Assembly: GCA_934196075.1 (NCBI GenBank)
Contig: CAKPVW010000023.1
Location: forward strand, 1-29,505
Reading direction: 5' to 3'
Source: an uncultured Anaerovibrio sp.
GTDB taxonomy: Bacteria; Bacillota; Negativicutes; Selenomonadales; Selenomonadaceae
DNA: 29,505 nucleotides
Below, piece by piece: positions 8,039 to 16,929 of the stretch. Both the position numbers and the translations under genes were made by a program. A model generated the notes under the pieces. That model was not told where the DNA came from. It searched no databases and saw only the letters and a list, made by a program, of their open reading frames with translations. Position 1 is the stretch's first letter, and each line of letters starts with the position of its first letter.

Positions 8039-9034
8039 TTACAGCTTATACTCTATGGTGCCGATAATATCTCCCCGATGATTTTTCAATACAGGTGGAT
8101 ATTTGGCCTGCAGCTGTTCATATTCATCCTTGCTCAAAATATCCATATATTTCAATACTGCCATCACGGCCGGATTAACAGCCCCATAGCTGCCATCCTC
8201 CACCTTGAAGGCAATACCCATATCCTCATCCCGGACAGCCATACAGTATACAGCATCTGCACCAATTTTGGCAATTACTCTGCCCTTGGTAATCTGGGAA
8301 ATAGCAGTATCTATGCGGCCAGTGCCAGCTAAGGCATCAGGATTCTCTGCCATAGCATTGCGAATACGGAGAGCAGCCTCTTCATATTCTCCCCAATCTC
8401 CCTTGGCAGGAGAGCCAAGACGAGCATAAGCTCTAGCCATATGATCCAAAGGCAGATAGAATACAGGCACACCGCAGCCATCAATACCTATTTCCAGCTT
8501 ATCCTCTGGCATACAAGAGGCCATAGCTACATGCTGGAAGATAATCTTTTCTGCTGGATGGTCTGGCTGAATATATCCCTCGATGGGCAAGCCCATCATC
8601 TGGCACAGAGCCAAAATCTGAGAATGCTTACCCGAGCAGGCATTGTGAACAGCCTGAGGTCTTTCTCCATGCTTAATCAACTCCACATTAGCCTTGCCGC
8701 TCATAGGACGGGCAGCACCACAATTCAAAGCATCTGTAGTCAGACCAAGCTTAGCCAAAATGCCATTAACAAGCTCTACATGGAAGGGCTCACCACTATG
8801 AGATGACACCAAAAATGCCAGTTCACGCTCTGTAAGACCATATTTTTCCATACCGCCATTTTTTACAAAGGCCAGTGCCTGAAAAGGCTTGGCTGCACTG
8901 CGCCAGAACATAGGCAGCTTGCCATTGCCAACCTCCTTTAGAATATCTCCCTTGGTATTCACAGCTACCACATCAGCCCGATGAATGTTCTCCACATGTC
9001 CCCCACGGGTATACTCCAAAATAATTTCACTCAT
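8039..9034 (-). CDS. Asparaginase of the AnsA / L-asparaginase II (PF06089-type) family
   Basis: A 331-residue protein of the family typified by the Rhizobium etli inducible asparaginases, unrelated to the E. coli type. Visible family motifs are WRSAAKPFQ (S46, K49), SSHSGEP (around 78-82), NCGAARPMS, CSGKHSQ (C133, K136) and IDGCGVPVFYLPL; in the Rhizobium enzymes the Ser/Lys pairs are catalytic and the Cys/Lys/Cys set binds zinc. Expected reaction: asparagine to aspartate plus ammonia, in the cytosol (no signal peptide). A TTG lies two codons upstream at 9040, but the ATG at 9034 has GAGGGGAG eight nucleotides before it and is preferred. It lies between ftsH and birA, which is not part of the Bacillus arrangement. 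Confidence 0.85.
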   Translation of the reverse strand: MSEIILEYTRGGHVENIHRADVVAVNTKGDILKEVGNGKLPMFWRSAAKPFQALAFVKNGGMEKYGLTERELAFLVSSHSGEPFHVELVNGILAKLGLTTDALNCGAARPMSGKANVELIKHGERPQAVHNACSGKHSQILALCQMMGLPIEGYIQPDHPAEKIIFQHVAMASCMPEDKLEIGIDGCGVPVFYLPLDHMARAYARLGSPAKGDWGEYEEAALRIRNAMAENPDALAGTGRIDTAISQITKGRVIAKIGADAVYCMAVRDEDMGIAFKVEDGSYGAVNPAVMAVLKYMDILSKDEYEQLQAKYPPVLKNHRGDIIGTIEYKL

Positions 9035-9074
9035 AACCAAATCTCCCCTCTTTATTTTTGTACTACAACAGAAT

Positions 9075-9121
9075 CCTTGTATAAAAAAAGCAGAAATAGG
9101 GGACTGTAATTACAGTCCCCT
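9075..9121 (-). terminator. Probable terminator after ftsH
   Basis: A perfect 24 nt palindrome (9098-9121, AGGGGACTGT arms) follows the ftsH stop. The T-run on the minus strand (TTTTTTT) begins about 10 nt after the stem, so it is a non-ideal intrinsic terminator and may allow read-through into the asparaginase gene. Confidence 0.6.
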
Positions 9122-9133
9122 AAATGTCTCACC

Positions 9134-11125
9134 TTAATCCTTGATTGATGTATTCAGATTTGGCTCTGGGTTGGCCACATCCACAGGTATAGACTCCTTA
9201 GCGGTTTCCTGGGCTGCTGACTCTTTCTTAACCGGCTCCTCCACAGGCACCGTCAGAGGGGTAGTAGTATCATCGTCTTTATGATGATACTCTTTGTCTG
9301 CAGGATCCTTCTTGGTAACATTACCAAACCCTACAATCTCCTCCAGCTCTTCAGCATCCAGAGTTTCCTTATCCATCAGGGCAGCTGCAATATCATGCAG
9401 TTTGTCAATATTATCAGAAAGCAGAATACGACATTCCTCATAAGCGGTGGTAATCAGCTTCCGTACCTCACGATCAATGTCAGAAGCAACTTCCTCAGAA
9501 TAATTCCGCTGGTTGTTCAAATCACGACCAAGGAATACCTGATGATCACTGCTATCACCAAAGGCTATAGGCCCCAAGTGCTTGCTCATGCCATATTCCA
9601 TGATCATACTGCGAGCCATCTGAGTAGCACGCTGAATATCATTCTGGGCACCGGTACTAATTTCCTTCAGCACTACTTCCTCAGCCACACGGCCTGCCAA
9701 CAGTGTCTTGAGCTTATCCAAAAGCTCACCTCTAGTAGCATAGGAGCGATCCTCCTTCGGCAGCATCAGAGTATAACCACCAGCACGACCACGCGGAATA
9801 ATCGTAACCTTGTGAACAGGATCTGCATTTGGCAGCAGCATGCCCACCAGAGTATGTCCACCTTCATGATAAGCTGTCAGACGCTTCTCCTTATCACTCA
9901 TTACCTTGGATTTGCGCTCAGGGCCAGCCATAACACGCTCAATGGAATCCTCAAGTTCTGACATGAAAATTCTCTTTTTGTTGCGGCGGGCTGCCAACAG
10001 GGCTGCTTCATTTACCAAATTGCTTAAATCTGCACCAGTAAAACCAGGAGTTCTCCGAGCCAAAACCTCCAAATCTACCTCCTTGTCTACTGGCTTACCC
10101 TTGATATGAACCTTCAAAATAGCCAATCTTCCCTTGACATCAGGACGATCTACTACGATCTGGCGATCAAAACGCCCTGGACGCAGCAAAGCTGGATCCA
10201 GAATATCAGGACGGTTAGTAGCAGCAATAATAATAATCCCCTCATTGGCTGCAAAACCATCCATCTCAACCAACATCTGATTCAAGGTCTGCTCACGTTC
10301 ATCGTGACCGCCCCCTAAACCAGCACCACGCTGACGGCCAACAGCATCGATCTCATCAATGAAAACGATACAAGGAGCATGCTTCTTGGCCTGATCAAAC
10401 AAATCACGAACACGGGAAGCACCGACACCTACAAACATCTCCACAAAGTCAGAACCACTAATGGAGAAGAAAGGCACTCCAGCCTCACCGGCAACAGCCT
10501 TAGCCAACAAGGTTTTACCTGTACCTGGAGGACCGAAAAGCAACACGCCCTTAGGAATCTTGGCTCCCAGCTCATTGTACTTTTTCGGATGCTTCAGGAA
10601 CTCTACAACCTCTTCCAATTCCTGCTTGGCCTCATCAGCACCAGCAACATCAGAGAAATGTACTTTTACCTTGTCGCCACCACTAACCTTAGCCCGGCTG
10701 CGGCCAAAGGACATCATTTTGCCGCCACCGCCCTGAGTCTGATTCATAAAGAAGAACCAGAGAGCCGCCAAAAGTGCTATTGGCAGCAAGGAAGATATCA
10801 AACTGGACCACCATGGCGGTTCAGGTGGATTTTCTGCCTTGATATCAATATTTTTGGCCTGCAGCTTATCTACTAGATTATCCTCCTGATAAGGAAAACC
10901 TGGCATAACAGCCTTGAACTCTGTGCCATCAGACAATGTTCCTTTGATAACATTCTCTACCAGCACTACCTTGGACACCTGTCCATCCTCAACCTGCTTC
11001 ATGAAATCCGTATAATGCATTTCCTGAACCTTCGGCTGCTGTTGTTGCGAAAAGAAATCTATGGCAGATATTGCTATAAAAATTATCAGCAAATACAATG
11101 CCACATTTTTCATAAACTTATCCAA
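9134..11125 (-). CDS. ftsH: ATP-dependent membrane zinc protease FtsH
   Basis: A 663-residue FtsH. Two membrane segments (about 7-24 and 108-127) frame a periplasmic domain; then comes an AAA+ module with Walker A GPPGTGKT (198-205), Walker B FIDEID (255-260), the pore motif [10 protein letters not shown] and the second region of homology (about 303-320). The M41 protease domain has HEGGH at 420-424 (the usual form is HEAGH) and the conserved [11 protein letters not shown]. The enzyme degrades misfolded membrane proteins and regulatory proteins. The start is a TTG at 11125: GGAGGAGG lies 7 nt before it, whereas the next ATG (11113) is too far from the site. The last ~60 residues are acidic and low-complexity, as usual. 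It sits 80 nt after hpt. Confidence 0.96.
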   Translation of the reverse strand: MDKFMKNVALYLLIIFIAISAIDFFSQQQQPKVQEMHYTDFMKQVEDGQVSKVVLVENVIKGTLSDGTEFKAVMPGFPYQEDNLVDKLQAKNIDIKAENPPEPPWWSSLISSLLPIALLAALWFFFMNQTQGGGGKMMSFGRSRAKVSGGDKVKVHFSDVAGADEAKQELEEVVEFLKHPKKYNELGAKIPKGVLLFGPPGTGKTLLAKAVAGEAGVPFFSISGSDFVEMFVGVGASRVRDLFDQAKKHAPCIVFIDEIDAVGRQRGAGLGGGHDEREQTLNQMLVEMDGFAANEGIIIIAATNRPDILDPALLRPGRFDRQIVVDRPDVKGRLAILKVHIKGKPVDKEVDLEVLARRTPGFTGADLSNLVNEAALLAARRNKKRIFMSELEDSIERVMAGPERKSKVMSDKEKRLTAYHEGGHTLVGMLLPNADPVHKVTIIPRGRAGGYTLMLPKEDRSYATRGELLDKLKTLLAGRVAEEVVLKEISTGAQNDIQRATQMARSMIMEYGMSKHLGPIAFGDSSDHQVFLGRDLNNQRNYSEEVASDIDREVRKLITTAYEECRILLSDNIDKLHDIAAALMDKETLDAEELEEIVGFGNVTKKDPADKEYHHKDDDTTTPLTVPVEEPVKKESAAQETAKESIPVDVANPEPNLNTSIKD

Positions 11126-11205
11126 TGGAAAACCTCCTCCCGTAAAGGTTATCTTCTTGAACCTTCACGTTTACTAATTATAGCATTATTTATATATTTC
11201 TACAA

Positions 11206-11742
11206 TTAGGAATAAATTTCTCTCTTCAATACTCCAATAACCGGCAAATTGCGGTAATTCTCAGCATAATCCAGACCATAGCCCACCAAGAATTCATCTG
11301 GCACCTCATAACCGCAGTAATCAATATTGACATCTACCTGACGGCGGGAAGGCTTGCTCAAAAGAGCGCACAGCTTCAAGCTGGCTGGTTCTCTCTTGGA
11401 CAACTCTGCCATCAGCTGGCTCATGGTAATACCAGAATCAATAATATCTTCCACCAGCAGTACATGACGGCCCTTAATATCAACGCTCAAATCCTTCTTG
11501 ATATTAACCTTGCCGCTGCTTTCTGTGCCATTGCCATAGCTGGATGCCACCATAAAATCTATATTCAAAGGAATCTCAATATTTCTGGTCAAATCAGCAA
11601 AAAACATAACAGACCCTTTGAGAATGCCAACTACCAGCAAATCCTTACTCTGATAATCCTTAGCAATCTGCTGTCCTAGTTCCCTGCATTTTTCCTTCAA
11701 TGCTGCCTCATCAAACATTACACTTGCCAAATCTTCTAACAT
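11206..11742 (-). CDS. hpt: Hypoxanthine phosphoribosyltransferase
   Basis: A 178-residue purine salvage enzyme converting hypoxanthine or guanine plus PRPP into IMP or GMP. The PRPP-binding loop VLLVEDIIDSGITM (94-107) is intact, as are the LKGS loop (41-44) and the flexible ASSYGNGT segment (66-73). Length is normal. The ATG at 11742 follows AAGGAGA with 8 nt spacing and is 20 nt after the tilS stop, the tilS-hpt-ftsH order seen throughout Firmicutes. In Bacillus TilS and HprT act together in regulating ftsH, so the adjacency is probably functional. Confidence 0.95.
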   Translation of the reverse strand: MLEDLASVMFDEAALKEKCRELGQQIAKDYQSKDLLVVGILKGSVMFFADLTRNIEIPLNIDFMVASSYGNGTESSGKVNIKKDLSVDIKGRHVLLVEDIIDSGITMSQLMAELSKREPASLKLCALLSKPSRRQVDVNIDYCGYEVPDEFLVGYGLDYAENYRNLPVIGVLKREIYS

Positions 11743-11762
11743 GCCTACATTCTCCTTTAGTT

Positions 11763-13178
11763 TTATCTTATTTCTAATATAAAATATTTATTTGTTGACT
11801 CATTCACCAAAGCCTGGGCAAAACGCCTGATACCTGCCAGCCAAATAATTTTTCCCTGACTAACAACTAGCCACAGTGCCTCCCGTTGCTGACGGGGAAT
11901 TCGACTATCAATCAAAAAATCTTTCAGCTTTTTGCTCCCCTGAGACAGCCTTACCCTATCCCCCGGCTGACGATGACGGATTTCCAACGGAAATACACAT
12001 TTATCTGCATCACCATATATTGCTCCCCGAGGCAATACCTCCGGCAATCTATCTGCAAAATACCCCCGTATAGTTCTGCCATCTGGCAGCTTCAACTCTC
12101 CCGGCAATGACAAATACATGGAGGATTCCATCTTACAGCTATCCATGTTATTCATTGTAACATTATTTTCTGAAAATGGAATGTTTTTTTTACAAATATG
12201 AATAAAATTATAGGAAATTTCTGCTTGCAAACCATAGGGCAAATCCAATCTGCTGCCTGTACGCCCTACATTTAGCAAACGTCTAACATCCTCCAACTGC
12301 AAATATGAAAGCTGTTTTCCTTGAGATACATTGCCAACCATTCGCTGCAGCAATCTTCCCAAAATAGACCTAGGCTGTCTTAGTAATTGCTGACAATCAC
12401 CTCTACAGCAATTTTCTTTTGCCTCAATTAGTTCATCCCATACCTTCTGCACCTGAGCCTGGATAAAATCTTCATCCTCTGAAGCCAGCTCCGCTAAATG
12501 ACATAATCCCTCTATAAGAGATGGATTATATGCCTGCTCCAGCGTAGGCAGCAGTTCTAAACGAATCCTATTTCTCAAAAATTCCAGCTCATCATTGCTG
12601 CTATCATGCCTTGGAGAAAGCTCTCTCGTCTGGCAATAATCTGTCAATTTGCTCTTTCTCGTAAAAAGCAATGGTCTTATCAGACAATCCTGTCGACTCC
12701 TAATGCCGCCAAGACCTCGGATACCACTGCCCCGCAATAAATGCATCAGTACAGTTTCCGCCTGATCATCTCCATGATGGGCTGTAGCTATATATACGCA
12801 TTCTCTAGGCTTTGCCAGCATCCTTTGCCTAAGGCCATAAAGAAATCCATAGCGCATCCTTCTAGCAGCTGTTTCTAACGACTCATTTCTTTTAGAAGCC
12901 TCCTGAGGCACATTGCCTGCACCCTGATAATAGATTATTCCCCTCTGACGGCAAAACTCTTTTACAAAGGCTGCATCCCCCAGAGAATCCTCACCACGAA
13001 TACCATGCTCATAGTGAGCTGCCACTACCTCAATCTGCAGCTTAGCCCTAAGCTGCCAAAGCATATCCAGCAGTGCCAAGGAATCTATACCGCCAGAGCA
13101 GGCTGATATCACTGTACTATTAGGCGGCAGAGCAATTTTTTTCTGCCAGTTAAGACAAAACTGCTGTAAAAAATCCAT
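11763..13178 (-). CDS. tilS: tRNA(Ile)-lysidine synthetase TilS
   Basis: A 471-residue PP-loop ATPase that turns C34 of the minor isoleucine tRNA (CAU anticodon) into lysidine; essential in most bacteria. The ATP-binding SGGIDS (28-33) is present, followed by AAHYEHGIRGEDS, TAHHGDDQAETVLMHLLRGSGIRGLGGI and the IRPLLFTRK stretch; residues past about 370 form the C-terminal substrate domain (RHRQPGDRVRL). ATG at 13178 with AGGGG eight nucleotides before it. A strong terminator lies only about 25 nt upstream of the start, so the gene depends on read-through or on a promoter overlapping that hairpin. Confidence 0.94.
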   Translation of the reverse strand: MDFLQQFCLNWQKKIALPPNSTVISACSGGIDSLALLDMLWQLRAKLQIEVVAAHYEHGIRGEDSLGDAAFVKEFCRQRGIIYYQGAGNVPQEASKRNESLETAARRMRYGFLYGLRQRMLAKPRECVYIATAHHGDDQAETVLMHLLRGSGIRGLGGIRSRQDCLIRPLLFTRKSKLTDYCQTRELSPRHDSSNDELEFLRNRIRLELLPTLEQAYNPSLIEGLCHLAELASEDEDFIQAQVQKVWDELIEAKENCCRGDCQQLLRQPRSILGRLLQRMVGNVSQGKQLSYLQLEDVRRLLNVGRTGSRLDLPYGLQAEISYNFIHICKKNIPFSENNVTMNNMDSCKMESSMYLSLPGELKLPDGRTIRGYFADRLPEVLPRGAIYGDADKCVFPLEIRHRQPGDRVRLSQGSKKLKDFLIDSRIPRQQREALWLVVSQGKIIWLAGIRRFAQALVNESTNKYFILEIR

Positions 13179-13202
13179 ATCTATTGCCCCTAGTATCTAA
13201 AA

Positions 13203-13233
13203 TAAAAAAGGAGCACCTAAGAGGCTGCTCCTT
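13203..13233 (-). terminator. Terminator after the S1-domain gene, directly before tilS
   Basis: Perfect 8 bp arms 13208-13215 and 13226-13233 (AAGGAGCA/TGCTCCTT) with a 10 nt loop, followed on the minus strand by TTTTTTATTTTA. The tilS start lies about 25 nt further on. Confidence 0.8.
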
Positions 13234-13251
13234 CGCATCATCTTTCTATCC

Positions 13252-13758
13252 TTATCTTCTGCGTCCGCCGCCACGGCCACCACGCTTGCTGTCAGTCTTG
13301 CGGCTGAGATCTGTCAAGCGCTCGTCACTGTCCTTCAAAAAACGAGACAGCTTATCCTCGAAGGAAGCATTGCTGCCACCACCAAAACGGCCGCTGCTGC
13401 GGCGAAAATCGCCACCGCCAGATGCACGGAATCCCTCATGGCGCACCGGTGCGCCAGCCTCACGCTGAGGACGGGCGTTGAAACTTCTCTGCTCCCGCTG
13501 CTGTGGCCGCTCCTCTGGCTTCTTTTCCTGAGCCTGCTTTATGGAAAGGGCAATTTTACCTCTGTCATCCACAGACAGAATCTTGACTTTAACCTTATCC
13601 TGCTCCTTCAGAAAATCCTTTACATCCTTAACATAGACGTCTGCTACCTCTGAAATATGCACTAGGCCAACCTTATTCTCAGGCAGATTAATAAATGCTC
13701 CAAAATTTGTAATGCCGCTGACAACGCCATCTACAATACTTCCAACTTCAATGGACAA
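13252..13758 (-). CDS. S1-domain RNA-binding protein (YabR / GSP13-like) with an Arg/Gly-rich tail
   Basis: 168 residues. Residues 1-75 form one S1 OB-fold (VGSIVDGVVSGITNFGAFINL, VGLVHISEV, VKVKILSVDDRGKIALSIK). The remainder is low-complexity: glutamine/arginine-rich, then glycine/serine-rich with FRRSSGRFGGG and a final RGGRGGGRRR, resembling RGG-type RNA-binding tails. It corresponds in position and domain to YabR, which lies after divIC in Bacillus, and probably binds RNA or ribosomes. The start is TTG at 13758 (MSIEVGS), with AGGAGGAAG upstream; no ATG alternative keeps the S1 domain whole. It is followed by a strong terminator. Confidence 0.9.
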   Translation of the reverse strand: MSIEVGSIVDGVVSGITNFGAFINLPENKVGLVHISEVADVYVKDVKDFLKEQDKVKVKILSVDDRGKIALSIKQAQEKKPEERPQQREQRSFNARPQREAGAPVRHEGFRASGGGDFRRSSGRFGGGSNASFEDKLSRFLKDSDERLTDLSRKTDSKRGGRGGGRRR

Positions 13759-13844
13759 AATACTTCTTCCTCCTCAAAAATTAACTTAATCGTCATTATA
13801 CCCTTATATACTATCAGGTGTCAATTATAACCCCTAGATTATTC

Positions 13845-13910
13845 AAAGAAAATGCCCTTGCATTTTCTTTCAATGGGGTTTCGACGAGGGTGGAGATATT
13901 AGCTCCACCC
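13845..13910. repeat. Pair of perfect intergenic hairpins
   Basis: An 11 bp stem at 13845-13855/13860-13870 lies inside a weaker outer stem AACCCC/GGGGTT (13829-13834/13875-13880). It is followed by an 8 bp stem GGGTGGAG/CTCCACCC at 13888-13895/13903-13910. They lie in the 292 bp gap between the S1 gene and the division gene, with no gene or clear promoter. Confidence 0.6.
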
Positions 13911-13915
13911 TGTCA

Positions 13916-14010
13916 TTAGCACAGCCTCCCGCCACCTATAGAGGTGGGGGACATCGGACACCTCGTTATTATTGAGGGATTACAACAAGGTGTCCAATGT
14001 CTCCCATCAT
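13916..14010. repeat. Dispersed intergenic repeat element, copy A
   Basis: The first 54 bp (13916-13969) recur at 25459-25511 with about seven substitutions and a one-base indel, next to an unrelated gene. In this copy the sequence GGACATCGGACACCTCGTT is also followed, after a short loop, by an imperfect inverted copy (about 13990-14010, ending in TGTCTCCC), giving a long hairpin. This looks like a small non-coding mobile or REP/MITE-like element. Confidence 0.6.
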
Positions 14011-14050
14011 TACGGGAATAAAACAGACAGACCTTTTACTTAATACTTAA

Positions 14051-14365
14051 TTACTTATTTTCTGCATAAATATAAGGGATTTCACCCTGGCGGGTCATAC
14101 CCAGTTCTTCTCTGGCTAATTTCTCTATATAGGCATTGTCAGAAAGGTTAGCATTCTCTTCCTTTAGCTGCTGATTTTCCCTTTGAGCCTCCTCTAAACG
14201 CAAACGAGCCTGATCAATATCCCCATTCAAATGGTGGAGGGTCACAGCTTTATCACCAATCACCCATATACCATAAACAAGGACACTCAGGGTTACCACC
14301 AGCCAGCCTAAATTAAAGCCACTGATTTTTTGCTTTCCTTGTTGTTTTCTATTACCATCTTTCAC
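14051..14365 (-). CDS. Septum formation initiator, DivIC/FtsB family
   Basis: 104 residues: a short basic cytoplasmic tail, one membrane helix (about 17-36), then an extracytoplasmic coiled coil (about 42-75, LRLEEAQRENQQLKEENANL) and the family ending YIEKLAREELGMTRQGEIPYIY. Such proteins sit at the septum with FtsL and DivIB/FtsQ and help switch on septal peptidoglycan synthesis. The start is GTG at 14365 with AGGAGA eight nucleotides before it. The gene follows the zinc-ribbon gene by 12 nt and precedes the S1 gene, as divIC does in Bacillus. Confidence 0.9.
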   Translation of the reverse strand: MKDGNRKQQGKQKISGFNLGWLVVTLSVLVYGIWVIGDKAVTLHHLNGDIDQARLRLEEAQRENQQLKEENANLSDNAYIEKLAREELGMTRQGEIPYIYAENK

Positions 14366-14377
14366 TGGCTTTTTCTC

Positions 14378-14884
14378 CTATTTTTCACTCCACTGATAAT
14401 AATCTGTTGAGGCAATCTGGCGATACAGCGAGTCACACTCATCGCAGTGATACCTTGCTACAGTATCTGAAAAATCTGCCCTGCCATTGACAATTTTAGC
14501 TGTCTCCGGCTCCAAATACTGCATATTGGCCCCGCAGCGAGGACACTTAACCTGATTGTCAGCATCCCGCTTTAACTGTACAGGGGCAAGATCTCCTATT
14601 TTCTTGATGATTCTACCTGACTTCTTCTTGTTAGCATCAACCTGCTTCTTTGCACAGGAAAGATCCTCCTCCGAAGCAGCAAATACATCAAAATAGCCTG
14701 TATTCAAAAGCTCACGATAAAATTGGCCACACTTTTGGCAAACATATTTAGGCTTTACATTATCATAATCGACACGGCCATTAACAACTCTTACCTGCCC
14801 GCCCGGCAGACAAATCAGCTCACCATTACACTCAGGGCACACAAAAATGCCATCATTTATTTTTTTCAATTTACTTACTGTCAA
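14378..14884 (-). CDS. Protein with two tandem zinc-ribbon repeats, function unknown
   Basis: 168 residues built from two similar halves. Each half has a CxxC, about 30 residues with VNGR-x-D/F, a second Y/H-x-CxxC and a tail ending near YFD/YYQ: cysteines 16/19 and 49/52 in the first, 114/117 and 147/150 in the second. The halves are joined by a charged lysine-rich linker (about 76-108). The design suggests two structural zinc sites, probably for nucleic-acid or protein contact; I recognise no named family. TTG start at 14884, with GGAGTGA upstream. It lies between the glycosyltransferase and division genes in one probable operon. Confidence 0.75.
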   Translation of the reverse strand: MTVSKLKKINDGIFVCPECNGELICLPGGQVRVVNGRVDYDNVKPKYVCQKCGQFYRELLNTGYFDVFAASEEDLSCAKKQVDANKKKSGRIIKKIGDLAPVQLKRDADNQVKCPRCGANMQYLEPETAKIVNGRADFSDTVARYHCDECDSLYRQIASTDYYQWSEK

Positions 14885-14903
14885 CCCGAATCACTCCAAT
14901 ACC

Positions 14904-16031
14904 CTAATTGGATAAATCCATATTTTTTTTGATGATTTCTACTATTTTTTGTACAGCCTCCGGCCTCCTATTGGCTCTAGCCGCCTCCTCCATGGCCGCC
15001 AGTTTTTCCCTATCTGCCAATAGTTGCTTCAATACATAAGCCAAATTATCTCCCGCATGAAGCCAAATAGCGCCACCACAGCCAGACATATATCTGGCAT
15101 TATCCGTCTCCGGCCCCGGTATAGGCTCATGGAGAAGCATCGGAAGCCCTAGAGACATGGCTTCTGTCAAGGTTAATGCCCCAGGCTTGGTCAATAACAC
15201 ATCCGCTGCCCCCATAAGCTCATTAACCTTATCTGTATAACCATAAACTATAATTTTATGATGAGATTGCTGACTGGCTTCTTCAGCCTGCCGCAATAAC
15301 TCTCGATTGCGCCCAGCCACTACCACCAACTGCAAAGATTCCTCCACTGTCTCCAATTGCTCCAAAGCCAAGCCAATATGCCCCAAGCCAAGACCGCCCC
15401 CCATCATAAGTATCACAGGCTCACCCAGCTTTAGATGCAATTTCTGTCGACAAAGAGCCTTATCCAGATCTTGCTGAAAGCTTCCAGACACAGGAATGCC
15501 GGTAACATAGATAATATCCTTATCAATGCCATCTGCTATCAGCTGTTTCTTCATAAAGTCACAGCCAACAAAATACAAATTCATATGGGGACATATCCAC
15601 ATCTGATGTACTGAATAATCCGTAATCACAGCTGCTGACAAAAAGCCTTTGCGCCATTTCTCCCCCAAATGAGAAACCGCCTCAGCCGGAAAAGGATGAG
15701 TGCAAATAATCACCTCCGGCTCATATCTACGAATCAAGCTCTTGATAGAAACTGACATAGCATAGGCCATAAGCAATTGGATGAAACCACCTTTTCGTTT
15801 GCCCGCCGTAAACTGATACATAAATTCATAAAGATTTGGCACCAAAGCCAGCATCTTCAAATAACAGCTTTTCATCAAGGCATTTACTGCCGAAGTATGC
15901 CAACTCATAAAATCTACAATATCCAGCCGAGCACTGGGAAAGGATTTTTTGATACCCTCAGCTATAGCTCCTGCAGCTTTTTCATGGCCTGAGCCTACTG
16001 ATGCTGTTATCAGCAAAAATTTCTTTCCCAT
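14904..16031 (-). CDS. GT28-type glycolipid glycosyltransferase (monogalactosyl/diglucosyl-diacylglycerol synthase family)
   Basis: 375 residues with the N-terminal domain of MGDG synthases (LLITASVGSGHEKAAGAIAEGI, residues 6-27; THPFPAEAVSHL; AVITDYSVHQMW) and a GT-B C-terminal nucleotide-sugar domain (ILMMGGGLGLGHIG, TKPGALTLTEAMSLGLPMLLHEPIPGPETDNA). Members add galactose or glucose from a UDP-sugar to diacylglycerol at the inner face of the membrane; MurG is the distant relative. The sugar cannot be told from sequence. ATG at 16031 after GAGGTGAG. It starts the operon leading into the zinc-ribbon and DivIC genes, 20 nt before the former. Confidence 0.88.
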   Translation of the reverse strand: MGKKFLLITASVGSGHEKAAGAIAEGIKKSFPSARLDIVDFMSWHTSAVNALMKSCYLKMLALVPNLYEFMYQFTAGKRKGGFIQLLMAYAMSVSIKSLIRRYEPEVIICTHPFPAEAVSHLGEKWRKGFLSAAVITDYSVHQMWICPHMNLYFVGCDFMKKQLIADGIDKDIIYVTGIPVSGSFQQDLDKALCRQKLHLKLGEPVILMMGGGLGLGHIGLALEQLETVEESLQLVVVAGRNRELLRQAEEASQQSHHKIIVYGYTDKVNELMGAADVLLTKPGALTLTEAMSLGLPMLLHEPIPGPETDNARYMSGCGGAIWLHAGDNLAYVLKQLLADREKLAAMEEAARANRRPEAVQKIVEIIKKNMDLSN

Positions 16032-16058
16032 AATCTCACCTCAAAATCCTTACTGTTA

Positions 16059-16088
16059 ATTTTAGCACATAAGGAACTTATATATCAA
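16059..16088 (-). promoter_or_regulatory. Probable promoter of the glycosyltransferase operon
   Basis: Minus-strand TTGATA (16083-16088), an 18 nt spacer and TAAAAT (16059-16064), about 30 nt before the start codon. It lies in the only gap of the region between the SDR gene and this operon. Confidence 0.5.
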
Positions 16089-16118
16089 TAACCATCTTGT
16101 ATATTCCTGTATATTTTA

Positions 16119-16871
16119 TTAGGTCAATCCTCCATCTACACTCCAAAGAGCACCATTCACAAAGGACGCTTTTGGGCCAGCCAAGAAGCAAACAACCTCC
16201 GTCACCTCATTCACCTTGGCAATTCTCCCCAACGGATAAACAGAAGCCATTTCCTGCAAGGCTGCCTGCCTATCGGGATATTGCTCTAGCTGAGCCTCCG
16301 TCAATGGCGTCAACACATCCCCCGGACACACAGCATTGATACGTATACCATAGGGTCCTAGTTCCAGGGCCATAGCCTTGGTAAACATATTAACCCCGCC
16401 CTTGGAGGCGCAGTAGGTACTGCAAAGCATATTGCCATGCAATCCCGCATCAGAGGAAATATTGACAATGCTGCCAGCTCCCTGTTTTTTCATTTGGATT
16501 ACAGCATATTTCGTCATAAATACAGTTCCCTTGAGATTTATGCCCAGCATAGCGTCAAAGTCATCTTCCGAAACATCTTCCAAAGCCTTTTCAAAATACC
16601 GTCCTGCCGAATTAATCAGTATATCCAAAGAGCCGCCCCAGCCAACAACCTGCTCCACAGCTTTAGCGCAATCTGCTGTCCTAGCCACATCTCCCTGAAT
16701 ATATTCAATACGTGCTTGCGGATAATTTTGCAAGAAACCATGTACTACCTGTTGTCCCTTGTCACTATCCCGGCCCATAATAGCCACCTGATAATTCTGC
16801 TGTAAAAACAATTCGGCCGTCATCTGGCCAATACCAGATGTACCTCCTGTAATCAATACCACCTGTCCCAT
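16119..16871 (-). CDS. Short-chain dehydrogenase/reductase (SDR)
   Basis: A 250-residue classical SDR. The NAD(P) loop TGGTSGIG (8-15), NSAG (87-90), catalytic Asn112, Ser140, Tyr153 and Lys157 (YCASK) and the PGDVLTPL segment after strand 6 are all present, and it ends in the usual SVDGGLT. It oxidises or reduces an unidentified alcohol/ketone; an arginine (R34) after strand 2 slightly favours NADP(H). A longer frame opens at 16919, but the ATG at 16871 has GGAGG just before it and gives the standard N-terminus. It begins 58 nt after uvrC. Confidence 0.9.
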   Translation of the reverse strand: MGQVVLITGGTSGIGQMTAELFLQQNYQVAIMGRDSDKGQQVVHGFLQNYPQARIEYIQGDVARTADCAKAVEQVVGWGGSLDILINSAGRYFEKALEDVSEDDFDAMLGINLKGTVFMTKYAVIQMKKQGAGSIVNISSDAGLHGNMLCSTYCASKGGVNMFTKAMALELGPYGIRINAVCPGDVLTPLTEAQLEQYPDRQAALQEMASVYPLGRIAKVNEVTEVVCFLAGPKASFVNGALWSVDGGLT

Positions 16872-16929
16872 ATACGCCTCCACCACAATTGTAGCATTTC
16901 TAATCCGAACTACATCCATATAATTCTCA

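Noticed and set aside
9134..11125. HEGGH instead of HEAGH in FtsH as a sign of inactivation
   Set aside because: The HExxH zinc motif is kept, both variable positions tolerate small residues, and the rest of the protease and ATPase is intact.
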